A stretch of DNA of 64,000 nucleotides, taken from contig NZ_CABHOL010000021.1 in the NCBI RefSeq assembly GCF_902168135.1, forward strand, positions 124,001 through 188,000, read 5' to 3'. Both the position numbers and the translations under genes were made by a program. Within the stretch, counting starts at the first letter, position 1, and every line of letters begins with the position of its first letter. This DNA is from an uncultured Fluviicola sp. (GTDB taxonomy: Bacteria > Bacteroidota > Bacteroidia > Flavobacteriales_D > Crocinitomicaceae). The notes beneath the pieces are model-generated. The model ran no database searches, was not told where the DNA came from, and saw only the letters and a program-made list of their open reading frames with translations. Positions 17,477-25,790 of this stretch are shown piece by piece.

Positions 17477-18820
17477 TTATACTAAAGGCATGTGATTTGA
17501 CGCAATTCCGAAGTTGCGTTTTACCGCTTCATCCGGGTGGGTCACGTGCCATTCAAATTCTTCTCTAAAATGACGGATTGCTGCTGCTACCGGCCATGCT
17601 GCTGCATCACCCAGCGGACAAATCGTATTTCCTTCTATTTTCTTGTTGATCTCTGCCAACAGGTCGATATCGTGCATGTGACCTTGTCCGTGCTCCAAAC
17701 GGCGAAGTACTTTCTCCATCCATCCGGTTCCTTCACGACACGGTGAACATTGCCCGCATGATTCGTGTGCGTAGAAACGTGCGAAATTCCAGGTATTTCT
17801 AACGATACACTGATCTTCATCAAATACGATGAAACCACCTGAACCCAGCATCGATCCGGTTGCAAAACCTCCTTCAGCCAAACTTTCGTAAGTCATCAAA
17901 CGATCTGTTCCTTCGGCTGTTTTGGTGATCAGGTTTGCAGGCAAGATCGGAACGGAAGATCCACCCGGAACACAAGCCTTGATTTTCTTCCCGTTTGCGA
18001 TACCACCGCACCATTCATCCGAGTAAATGAATTCTTCTACGGACAATCCCAGTTCGATTTCGTAAACTCCCGGTTTCACCAGGTTTCCACAAGCTGAGAT
18101 CAATTTTGTACCGGTACTTTTCCCGATACCTATTTTCGCGTATTCAGCACCTCCGTCGTTAACGATCGGAACAACTGCTGCGATAGATTCTACGTTGTTT
18201 ACTACGGTCGGACATCCCCACAAACCTTTTACAGCAGGGAATGGCGGCTTGATACGCGGATTTCCGCGCTTTCCTTCCAGGGATTCGATCAAGGCAGTTT
18301 CCTCACCGCAGATATAAGCTCCACCTCCCGGTGCAATAGCTAAATCCAGGTCGTATCCGGATCCTAAGATGTTTTTCCCAAGGAATCCGTTTGCGTATGC
18401 TTCAGCAATTGCTTTTTCCACAATTTCCAACACCCACATGTACTCCCCGCGGATATAAATATACGATTGGTTGCATCCCAGTGCGTAAGAAGAAACGATC
18501 ATTCCTTCGATCAGCAAATGCGGGATCTTTTCCATCAGGTAACGGTCCTTGAAAGTTCCGGGCTCGGATTCATCGGCATTACACAATAAGTAACGCGGTA
18601 CTCCTTCCGGTTTTGCCAGGAAAGACCATTTCATCCCTGTCGGGAATCCGGCTCCACCACGACCTCTCAGTCCGGAAGCCTGAACTTCTTCCACCACATT
18701 TTGCGGCGACATCGTTTTCAAAGCCTTTTCTACAGAGCGGTAACCTCCGTTTCTGCGGTAGACTTCAAAAGTTTCGATTCCGGGAACGTTTGCATGTTCC
18801 AATAATAATTTTCTTCCCAT
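17477..18820 (-). CDS. nuoF: NADH-quinone oxidoreductase subunit F
   Basis: The NADH-oxidising subunit of complex I, holding FMN and cluster N3. In 447 residues it shows the flavin/NADH-binding GRGGAGFPTGMKW (about residues 53-65), the FMN region NADESEPGTFKDR, ICGEETALIESLEG, and the N3 ligands CGQCSPCREG plus a downstream cysteine in NTICPLGD. Located two bases after nuoE and 13 before nuoG. Confidence 0.97.
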   Translation of the reverse strand: MGRKLLLEHANVPGIETFEVYRRNGGYRSVEKALKTMSPQNVVEEVQASGLRGRGGAGFPTGMKWSFLAKPEGVPRYLLCNADESEPGTFKDRYLMEKIPHLLIEGMIVSSYALGCNQSYIYIRGEYMWVLEIVEKAIAEAYANGFLGKNILGSGYDLDLAIAPGGGAYICGEETALIESLEGKRGNPRIKPPFPAVKGLWGCPTVVNNVESIAAVVPIVNDGGAEYAKIGIGKSTGTKLISACGNLVKPGVYEIELGLSVEEFIYSDEWCGGIANGKKIKACVPGGSSVPILPANLITKTAEGTDRLMTYESLAEGGFATGSMLGSGGFIVFDEDQCIVRNTWNFARFYAHESCGQCSPCREGTGWMEKVLRRLEHGQGHMHDIDLLAEINKKIEGNTICPLGDAAAWPVAAAIRHFREEFEWHVTHPDEAVKRNFGIASNHMPLV

Positions 18821-18822
18821 TC

Positions 18823-19359
18823 CTATTTATCTGAATGTTCTTTACGCAAGGTATCCAATAACTCATCTACTTTCGCAGGAGTCAAGTGTTCGTGGTAGTG
18901 TTTTCCACACTGAAGCATCGGTCCGTAACCGCAAGCTCCCAAACATTCCGCAGTTTTCAATGTAAACATTCCGTCTGCTGAAGTCTGACCAACTTTGATA
19001 TCTAATTTGTTCTCGATGTATTCGATAATCTGGTCGGAACCAACCAGCATACATGGTCCTGTACGGCACACTTCCAAAACAACTTTCCCAGGTTTCTCAA
19101 TGTTAAACATGGTGTAGAAAGTTGCTACTTCGTACACTTCGATCGGTTGAATATTCAACAAGCGGGCAACGTAATTCATGGTCGGAACGCTTAACCAGCC
19201 TCCGAACTCTTCTTCTGCCAGGTGAAGAATACGCATCAACGCACTTTTCTGTTTCCCTTCCGGATACATGTTGATGAAGCGTTGTACTTCCAACAATTTT
19301 TCAGCGCTAAACTCCGGTTCAGGCTGATCTGTATAATTATGTGTAACTGATATACTCAT
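18823..19359 (-). CDS. nuoE: NADH-quinone oxidoreductase subunit E
   Basis: Thioredoxin-fold subunit with the 2Fe-2S cluster N1a. The cysteine pairs are in CRTGPC and CLGAC, about 40 residues apart, as in the family. A longer reading exists from a TTG codon at 19383 that overlaps nuoD by 23 bases. I prefer ATG 19359 (178 residues): it lies one base after the nuoD stop and has an AGGAG sequence about 12 bases upstream. Confidence 0.93.
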   Translation of the reverse strand: MSISVTHNYTDQPEPEFSAEKLLEVQRFINMYPEGKQKSALMRILHLAEEEFGGWLSVPTMNYVARLLNIQPIEVYEVATFYTMFNIEKPGKVVLEVCRTGPCMLVGSDQIIEYIENKLDIKVGQTSADGMFTLKTAECLGACGYGPMLQCGKHYHEHLTPAKVDELLDTLRKEHSDK

Positions 19360-19360
19360 C

Positions 19361-20578
19361 TTATGCGTCCAATTCTCCTGCAATCACGTTCAAACTACTT
19401 AAGGTCAATACGGCATCTGAGATGGTTTGTCCTTTAATCATTTCCGGATATGCTTGATAATAAATAAAACAAGGTCTTCTAAACTGAAGTCTGTATGGTG
19501 TTCTTCCTCCGTCTGAAATCAAATGGAATCCTAACTCTCCGTTTCCGCCTTCAACTGCGTGGTACACTTCTCCGACCGGAACAGGTGTTTCACCCATGAC
19601 AATTTTGAAGTGGTAGATCAACGCTTCCATTTTCGTGTAAACGTCTGCTTTCGGAGGTAAATAGAATTCAGGAACATCCGGTGAGAAGTGTTTTCCTTCC
19701 GGCATGTTGGTGTAAGCCTGCTCGATGATTCTCAAACTCTGGCGTACTTCTTCCTGGCGTACACAGAAACGGTCATAAGTGTCTCCCTGTGTTCCTACCG
19801 GAATATCGAAATCGAAGTCTTCGTAGGAAGAATATGGCGTCATCACACGCACATCGTAATCCACTCCGGCAGCGCGTAAGTTCGGACCTGTAAATCCGTA
19901 ATCCAACGCACGTTCAGCGCTGATTGGTCCGGCTTTGATGGTACGGTCCATGAAAATACGGTTGCGCAATAACAGGTCGTCGAATTCCTGGAAGTGCTTA
20001 TTGAATTCTTTTAGGAACTTTTTCAGTTTTACGTGGAATGTCGGAGAGAAATCTCTTTCAAAACCTCCGATACGACCGATGTTTGTAGTCAAACGTGCAC
20101 CACACACTTCTTCATACAATTCATAGATCGCTTCACGCTGCTGGAACATGTAGGTAAATCCTGTCAATGCTCCGGTATCCACACCGATTACCGAGTTACA
20201 AACCAGGTGGTCTGCAATACGTGCCAATTCCATGATGATTACACGCATGTAATCCACTTTCTTCGGAACCTGTACGCCGATCAGTTTTTCCATGGTCATT
20301 TCCCAGCCCATGTTGTTGATCGGGGAAGAACAATAGTTCAATCGGTCAGTGATCGGTGTAATTTGGTTGTAAGGTCTTCTTTCAGCCAGCTTTTCAAATG
20401 CGCGGTGAATGTAACCTACTGTTTGAACTGAGTCGAGAATTTTTTCACCGTCAACTGTCAACACGTTCTGGAAAATCCCGTGTGTTGCAGGGTGAGTTGG
20501 CCCGAGGTTCAGCGTCGCGATTTGTCCGTCGATGGTTTCATCGGCAAACAGGCTTTTGTTATTTGGAGTATCGCTCAT
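19361..20578 (-). CDS. nuoD: NADH-quinone oxidoreductase subunit D
   Basis: The 49-kDa-type subunit that forms the quinone pocket with NuoB, 405 residues. The signature GPTHPATHG near residue 27 includes the histidine that contacts quinone, and the conserved C-terminal RLQFRRPCF region is present. It is encoded separately from nuoC, unlike the fused nuoCD of E. coli. It ends ELDA one base before nuoE. Confidence 0.97.
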   Translation of the reverse strand: MSDTPNNKSLFADETIDGQIATLNLGPTHPATHGIFQNVLTVDGEKILDSVQTVGYIHRAFEKLAERRPYNQITPITDRLNYCSSPINNMGWEMTMEKLIGVQVPKKVDYMRVIIMELARIADHLVCNSVIGVDTGALTGFTYMFQQREAIYELYEEVCGARLTTNIGRIGGFERDFSPTFHVKLKKFLKEFNKHFQEFDDLLLRNRIFMDRTIKAGPISAERALDYGFTGPNLRAAGVDYDVRVMTPYSSYEDFDFDIPVGTQGDTYDRFCVRQEEVRQSLRIIEQAYTNMPEGKHFSPDVPEFYLPPKADVYTKMEALIYHFKIVMGETPVPVGEVYHAVEGGNGELGFHLISDGGRTPYRLQFRRPCFIYYQAYPEMIKGQTISDAVLTLSSLNVIAGELDA

Positions 20579-20612
20579 AGTTTCTTACTTATCGAAAGTT
20601 TTCCTTTCCTAG

Positions 20613-21119
20613 TTAACGACCGAAGAAGCGATCGTCTTTATCTTCTCTTGTTGCATCTTCCAAATGGTATTCTTTACGCATCGGGAAGTAATCCATATCG
20701 TCTTCGTTCAGGATTCGCGTTAAATTCGGATGTCCTTCGAAAATGATCCCGAAGAAATCGTAAGATTCACGCTCCTGCCAGTCGGCACCTACATAAATAT
20801 CCGTAACGGACTGAATGGTCGGATTTTCGATCGGGAGAAATGCACGAACGCGCAAACGCACATTATTCACTAAAGAATACAGGTGGTAGTTTACACAGAT
20901 CTCACGTCCTTTATCGTTCGGAAAATGAGCTCCGCCGATCAGTGTCAGGAAAGTAACTTTCAACACCTCATCCGCTTTCAACCATTTTATTAAGTCGTGC
21001 GCTTTCGCAGCATCAATCTCGATGGTCAACATTCCATAAGGTTCTTCGGAATTGCGAACTGCTTCACCGAACTTTTCCTGGATACGGCTAAGTACCGCTT
21101 CGTTTGTCAAATTACTCAT
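20613..21119 (-). CDS. nuoC: NADH-quinone oxidoreductase subunit C
   Basis: The 30-kDa-type subunit of the peripheral arm, 168 residues, packing against NuoD. The family stretch ADWQERESYDFFGIIFEGHPNLTRIL is nearly complete (about residues 108-138). Its start overlaps the end of nuoB by eight bases; 34 bases separate it from nuoD. Confidence 0.95.
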   Translation of the reverse strand: MSNLTNEAVLSRIQEKFGEAVRNSEEPYGMLTIEIDAAKAHDLIKWLKADEVLKVTFLTLIGGAHFPNDKGREICVNYHLYSLVNNVRLRVRAFLPIENPTIQSVTDIYVGADWQERESYDFFGIIFEGHPNLTRILNEDDMDYFPMRKEYHLEDATREDKDDRFFGR

Positions 21120-21660
21120 CGTTCAAATCGTATTTCTTCAACAAATGCTTGTATTCATCCGAATAACGGCGGCGCAGTGATTCGCTTTTCACCAGGCGGT
21201 GGATATTCATACATCCTTCGATGATTTGCTCGGGTCTTGGCGGACATCCGGGAACGTAAACGTCTACCGGGATCACACGGTCAATTCCCTGCAATACCGA
21301 GTATGTATCAAAAATCCCTCCCGAACAAGCACATGCACCAACGGAAAGAACCCATTTCGGTTCAGCCATTTGTTCATAAACCTGTTTGAGGATAGGAGCC
21401 AATTTTTTGGAGATCGTACCGGCAACAATCAATAGATCTGCCTGGCGTGGAGAGAAAGACATACGTTCCATTCCGAAACGCGCCACATCGTAGTTACTTC
21501 CCATGGTCCCCATGTATTCGATACCACAGCAAGAGGTAGCAAACGGCAGCGGCCATACGGAATTCGAACGAGCAGCTCCTATGACCTTGTCAAGCAGGGT
21601 CAATTGGAAACCTTCTCCGTTAATGGTTTCTACACCATTGATAATTTCTACTTTTCCCAT
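21112..21660 (-). CDS. nuoB: NADH-quinone oxidoreductase subunit B
   Basis: Carries cluster N2, the final electron donor to quinone. Its cysteines are seen as the adjacent pair in TSCCGIEYMG, in VGACACSGG and in PGCPPRPE. 182 residues, usual length. Overlaps nuoA by 13 bases and nuoC by eight. Confidence 0.97.
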   Translation of the reverse strand: MGKVEIINGVETINGEGFQLTLLDKVIGAARSNSVWPLPFATSCCGIEYMGTMGSNYDVARFGMERMSFSPRQADLLIVAGTISKKLAPILKQVYEQMAEPKWVLSVGACACSGGIFDTYSVLQGIDRVIPVDVYVPGCPPRPEQIIEGCMNIHRLVKSESLRRRYSDEYKHLLKKYDLNDE

Positions 21661-22013
21661 TCTAAAGCACCTTTTTTAAGTACGTAGAAAAATCCTGTCA
21701 GGAAGAATGCTACGAAAATAATTACCGCGATCAATCCGTCAGACTGCAGGAATTTAAAATTCACAGCGTACGGGTAGAAGAAAATTACTTCCACATCGAA
21801 CAGTACGAACAAAATTGCGGTTAATAAATAACGGATGGAGATTGGGAAACGAGCGTTTCCAACTTCTTCAATACCACACTCCCAGTTGGCATTTTTCTTT
21901 TTTCCGAATAGTTTGGGCCCCAACATCGGGGCAACCACCAAAACCAGTATCACAAAGCCCAGTGCAACGCCTGCCTGGAGCAATATCGGTAAGTAATCTT
22001 CTGCAGAAGACAT
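21648..22013 (-). CDS. nuoA: NADH-quinone oxidoreductase subunit A
   Basis: First gene of the complex I operon, a three-helix membrane subunit of 121 residues. The conserved loop YECGIE-type sequence appears here as WECGIEEVGNARFPI (about residues 44-58), and the second helix carries the acidic motif FVLFDVEVIFFYP. The 240 bases upstream contain a near-perfect palindrome at 22080-22096 but no clear TAnnTTTG element. Confidence 0.96.
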   Translation of the reverse strand: MSSAEDYLPILLQAGVALGFVILVLVVAPMLGPKLFGKKKNANWECGIEEVGNARFPISIRYLLTAILFVLFDVEVIFFYPYAVNFKFLQSDGLIAVIIFVAFFLTGFFYVLKKGALEWEK

Positions 22014-22079
22014 AATCTCTAATTTTTAAGACAGGCGAATTTAATACTTTTTAACAAGACCAAATTGCGAAAAATCCTA

Positions 22080-22096
22080 TTTAGATTCAATCTAAA
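22080..22096. promoter_or_regulatory. 17-bp palindrome upstream of nuoA
   Basis: Eight-base arms TTTAGATT and AATCTAAA around one central C, 67 bases upstream of the nuoA start. The geometry fits a dimeric regulator site; a role in complex I control is an inference. Confidence 0.4.
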
Positions 22097-22257
22097 TTAC
22101 CGGGTAAATAAGTTTAAAACCCAGTAAAACCGTTGGTCGAAGAAAAGGATTTGTAGAGCGAAGATAAAGGGTTGTTGATGTGAATCGTTGAAAAGATTTT
22201 TCGCTCAAATCTGAAATGTTAAAAGATTCTGTTGCCGAAATTTTTTCTAACTTACAC

Positions 22258-22833
22258 CTATAAGTTTAAGGGAATGGTTGCCGTAAAATTTAGATAATCT
22301 GAATCCAGGTGAAAGGGATTTCCCGAAGATCCGAATGAATGCAGGTAAGTGATGTCCAAAAAACTGAAGAAAGAAAGTCCTATTTCTGCTGAAACGCGGT
22401 GTTCAAAATCGGATTTGAGATCTGTGAAGTAATAATAACCTACTCTCACCAACCCGATCACGTAGCGGTATTCAAAAGTGAATTTGGGAGCATAAACCAT
22501 AGATTTCGTAAGCCGCAAATCCATTCCGGCAGCAAACCCGATATGCGATTGGAAGACATATCCGACTTCATGCCACATAAAACTTCCGGAAAGCCCCAAA
22601 AAACCATGTTTTCCCTGGGTATAATTGATCCGTGGACCTGTTAAAAACGAATCGAACTTACCCAGTTTTCTAAAATCTTTCTTTGAAACAGTGTGAATAC
22701 TATCTTTCAAAACTGATTTGGATTCGGGTTTCGCAGGAAAAGAATCACTCCGCTCGTGTGTGAAACCGAATGCATTAATCGGAGCGGATACCCATAAGAA
22801 CACTAAGGGAACAAGTAATACATGCATGCTCAT
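22258..22833 (-). CDS. Outer-membrane-barrel-like hypothetical protein
   Basis: A 191-residue exported protein. With ATG 22833 the signal peptide is residues 1-20 or so (HVLLVPLVFLWVSAPINAFG). The mature part from about residue 60 is made of alternating, aromatic-rich amphipathic strands (FEYRYVIGLVRVGYYYF, RVSAEIGLSFFSF, LNFTATIPLNL at the very C terminus), the pattern of a small eight-strand outer-membrane barrel. No named family was recognised. It is oriented like the nuo operon but 244 bases upstream of nuoA. Confidence 0.6.
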   Translation of the reverse strand: MSMHVLLVPLVFLWVSAPINAFGFTHERSDSFPAKPESKSVLKDSIHTVSKKDFRKLGKFDSFLTGPRINYTQGKHGFLGLSGSFMWHEVGYVFQSHIGFAAGMDLRLTKSMVYAPKFTFEYRYVIGLVRVGYYYFTDLKSDFEHRVSAEIGLSFFSFLDITYLHSFGSSGNPFHLDSDYLNFTATIPLNL

Positions 22834-22929
22834 TTGTTTTTGCAAACTTGAGAAAACAATTTCGTATTTCAGTTGCGATTTTCCGTACTTTAAAGTTTTG
22901 AGATTGCTGATCAACACATAAACTCACAA

Positions 22930-23232
22930 CTAGTAGTCAATATCAATAATCACAACTCCAGTTTCCGGAATAGGATCCTTCAAAATCTGTATATCCCAAC
23001 CATTTTTTCTAAAACACATGACGTCTCCGGAACCACCGCAATTTGCATTTTGGATATCTAAGATTAAATTGTCATAAATAACCGCATAGTAATCCGCATG
23101 CATGGTTTTTCCTTTTTCACGCTTATCGTAAAGCATCGGATAAAGGAATATCATCTTTTTTTTCCAAACTATCGGGTAATAGTCACCAACTTCCGTGACC
23201 TTATAAGTCAAATAGCATTTAGAAAAACTCAC
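22930..23232 (-). CDS. Small hypothetical protein, GTG start
   Basis: A 100-residue reading that begins with GTG eight bases after the TPR gene upstream ends. It has no signal peptide, is tyrosine-rich and moderately acidic at the end (VVIIDIDY). An ATG at 23154 would give 74 residues. I recognise no domain. It fills an otherwise empty gap between two same-strand genes, which makes it plausible, but expression is not supported by a promoter. Confidence 0.4.
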   Translation of the reverse strand: MSFSKCYLTYKVTEVGDYYPIVWKKKMIFLYPMLYDKREKGKTMHADYYAVIYDNLILDIQNANCGGSGDVMCFRKNGWDIQILKDPIPETGVVIIDIDY

Positions 23233-23240
23233 TTTCGGAA

Positions 23241-25070
23241 TTACAGATCTTCCGGGTCAGTAACATCACCGCGGAGTGCCCGGTAGCGTTTACGTGCTTC
23301 TACGGTCAACAAGCTTCCTTTGCATTCGAAAAGAATTTTCTTGTAGTATTCTGAGGCTTTCTCCTTGTCGTGGAGGTTCTTTTCGTAGATCTCGGCGATA
23401 GTGAAGATCGCATCGTCAGAAAGGATGTCGTCCATGTGGTAGGTGACAATTTTGTTCAGGTAGTCCAATGCTTCCTGCCACTTACCCTGGTACTGCATGG
23501 CTTGTGCTTTGCGCAGCAGAATTTCATCTGCCAAACCGTGCGCCGGGAATGCTTTGTTGATGGAATCGTATAGAGTGAATGCGCGCTCGTACTGGTGCTG
23601 TTCCAGGAGCAGGTCTGCTTGTGCAAACTGGTACATTGCTGTGTAATTACTGTCGAGGCCCAGGTTATCGGTGATTAGGACAGACAGTTTCATGGCGTCG
23701 TTTGCAATGAGCTTGCTGGTGGATTCTTTGAGGACGTCCAGTTGCGACTGTGCGAACTTGAAGTCGCCGTCGTAGTAAAAAATCCGTGCATTCTTGAATT
23801 TCGCTTCGGAACCGATTGCCTCGAATTTGAAATCTTTGTCGATCTGCATGTAATAAAGCGATGCCTGCCAGATATCGTCCCGGAGCACGAGTACATCCGC
23901 CAGCGCCATTTTGATCTGTGCTTTCTCGATGTCGGATAATCCATTTACCGCCAAACAGCTGTCAAGCAGATCGGATGCACCTTCGGCATCGTTTCCGTAA
24001 TAGGCTTTGATCTCTGCCAGTTCTTTTGCGGTATAAACGGCGTTCCTTCCCCAACCCAGCAGTTTCAAGCCTTCACGGTATTCTTTTTCAGCATCTGCAA
24101 TATCCTGAGGCTGGTATTTCTTCTCAATGGTAATTTCGCGGTAACGGATATTGAGTAAAGAACTGTATGCCATATAGTAATTCGGGTTTTGGGGTCCCTG
24201 GTCGATGACGTAACGATATGCCAGGCGGGCTGTAGCATAATCACTGTTTTCTACGCAGGTTTCTGCCAAGTCCATCACGCGGTTCCCGGTTCCTTTTTCA
24301 CGACGGTCCAAAGCCTGTGTCTGTGTCAAAGCGGATTTGAATTCTTTCTTTTGGATAAACAACCAGATCAGCATTTCGGAATACACAAAATCGTTTGGTT
24401 TCTTCTGGATGCGGACCAGGAGTTTGTCTTTCAGTTTTTGGTAAACTCCGGTTTTATCTTCCGAGAAATCGATCTGTTTCGTTAATGCATTCTGGATATT
24501 GCTGCTGTAATTCGGGTATTGGTCCAAAACGTCGAAATACTCATCGATCATTTCATCTGTTCTCCCAAGTAAGGAATATACCTCGGCAAACTGGATCTGC
24601 AGCGGGTAATTTTTCTTCAATTCCTTTCTGCCGGCTTCGAGTGTTTTTAAGCCCCATTCTACTTTTCCTTTCTTGATGAAGGAATTGTACAATTCCACTA
24701 CTTCGTAGCCATTCGAAGCGACTTGTTTAATGCGTTCATTATAAAGTTTTTCGGTTTGTGAAGTGCGTTCTGTGCGTTCATAAAGATCTCCCAGTGCGAT
24801 GGTGTAATCAAAATCATTGGAATTGGCCGAAACCAGTTTCTTCAGGAATTTCTCTGCATCCTTTACCTGGTTGGTTTTCTCCAGGCAATCCACATAGCGC
24901 AGCTGGTCGAATTTCGTGCTCTGCTTGTTGATAATTTTCTCAAAGTAAGGAAGTGCTTTTTCGAATTCCCCGTTGTTGTAATACAGATTCGCCAATTGCT
25001 GGTCGGTACTGGTTTGTGCCGAAAGTGCGAAAGACAGAAGAAGACAACAGAAAATCAGCGCTTGTTTCAT
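23241..25070 (-). CDS. Exported tetratricopeptide-repeat protein
   Basis: A 609-residue periplasmic or surface protein: signal peptide residues 1-18 (FALSAQ end) followed by helix pairs throughout. Clear TPR-type units include NLYYNNGEFEKALPYFEKII (residues 28-47) and, near the C terminus, QYERAFTLYDSIN, GKWQEALDYLNKIV and HDKEKASEYYKKIL. TPR solenoids of this kind scaffold protein complexes. It precedes a lipoprotein gene's end by seven bases (upstream), so the two likely form an operon. Confidence 0.75.
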   Translation of the reverse strand: MKQALIFCCLLLSFALSAQTSTDQQLANLYYNNGEFEKALPYFEKIINKQSTKFDQLRYVDCLEKTNQVKDAEKFLKKLVSANSNDFDYTIALGDLYERTERTSQTEKLYNERIKQVASNGYEVVELYNSFIKKGKVEWGLKTLEAGRKELKKNYPLQIQFAEVYSLLGRTDEMIDEYFDVLDQYPNYSSNIQNALTKQIDFSEDKTGVYQKLKDKLLVRIQKKPNDFVYSEMLIWLFIQKKEFKSALTQTQALDRREKGTGNRVMDLAETCVENSDYATARLAYRYVIDQGPQNPNYYMAYSSLLNIRYREITIEKKYQPQDIADAEKEYREGLKLLGWGRNAVYTAKELAEIKAYYGNDAEGASDLLDSCLAVNGLSDIEKAQIKMALADVLVLRDDIWQASLYYMQIDKDFKFEAIGSEAKFKNARIFYYDGDFKFAQSQLDVLKESTSKLIANDAMKLSVLITDNLGLDSNYTAMYQFAQADLLLEQHQYERAFTLYDSINKAFPAHGLADEILLRKAQAMQYQGKWQEALDYLNKIVTYHMDDILSDDAIFTIAEIYEKNLHDKEKASEYYKKILFECKGSLLTVEARKRYRALRGDVTDPEDL

Positions 25071-25077
25071 GATTTAT

Positions 25078-25605
25078 TTAGTGTACAGCTTTAAAACGCT
25101 CAAATGTAGGTTTAAATTGCTCGTAAGATTGTTTAAAATCCATAAATTGTTTCTCCAGGACCAAACTATGTTCCCGAATTTGTGCAACTTCCCGGCGTTC
25201 GAATTGAACATGTTCGTAATAACCCGACCGGTCTCCGGATCCGTTCTCAATATCCGACTGCAATTTCTTCAGTCTTTCCTGCTGGGCTGTTTGTGCTTCC
25301 CGTAGCTGTTTGATTTCGGTTGTAAAGAAATCCGTGGCGCGGTATGCCCGAATGAATCCGTCTATTTCCCTTGCTGTTTCAATGTCGAGGGTATCGCTTC
25401 CCAGTTCGATGTTGAAATTCAGGAGCATTTGTTTGGATTTTCCCCGCAGCTTCAGCACCTGGTTGGTATCGAGCTGCTGCAAAAGAACGCGCACAGAATC
25501 ATTGGTGGCTTTGGTAAACTGCACATCTTCTTCAAACTTCCCCAATTTGCCTTCGCAGGAAGTGATGATTCCGAGTAGTAAAATGAAAGACATGATTCTG
25601 AACAT
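25078..25605 (-). CDS. Coiled-coil lipoprotein
   Basis: A 175-residue lipoprotein with a lipobox ending GIITSC; the acylated cysteine is residue 17 when counted from ATG 25605 (an ATG at 25593 would also work). The rest is mostly charged helix, with heptad-like stretches between about residues 90 and 170 (QLREAQTAQQERLKKLQ and later), suggesting a coiled coil. No family name is recognised. It is immediately upstream of the TPR protein with a seven-base gap, so a joint envelope role is likely. Confidence 0.6.
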   Translation of the reverse strand: MFRIMSFILLLGIITSCEGKLGKFEEDVQFTKATNDSVRVLLQQLDTNQVLKLRGKSKQMLLNFNIELGSDTLDIETAREIDGFIRAYRATDFFTTEIKQLREAQTAQQERLKKLQSDIENGSGDRSGYYEHVQFERREVAQIREHSLVLEKQFMDFKQSYEQFKPTFERFKAVH

Positions 25606-25658
25606 ATGGACTAAATTACATAAAATGCTCATCCCAGAAAAATCACCCTTTTAATTTT

Positions 25659-25726
25659 ACCGCAAAGAATGGAAGAGCGCAAAGTTTTATCCCCATTCTC
25701 TTTGCGAATTCGGCGGTCTTTGCGGT
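25659..25726. repeat. Dispersed intergenic repeat bounded by ACCGCAAAG inverted ends
   Basis: Starts with a 29-base segment (25659-25687) that matches 54786-54814 at 28 of 29 positions, and ends with CTTTGCGGT at 25718-25726, the inverse of its first nine bases. The whole 68-base unit could fold as one hairpin. Confidence 0.65.
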
Positions 25727-25790
25727 TATAAACAAACCCTCCCCGGCTGAGCCGAGAAGGGATCCTATAAAACACATGAGAATCCTGAAC

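Noticed and set aside
19360-19383. An eight-residue longer NuoE starting at TTG 19383
   Set aside because: It would overlap nuoD by 23 bases; ATG 19359 directly follows the nuoD stop and has an AGGAG upstream.
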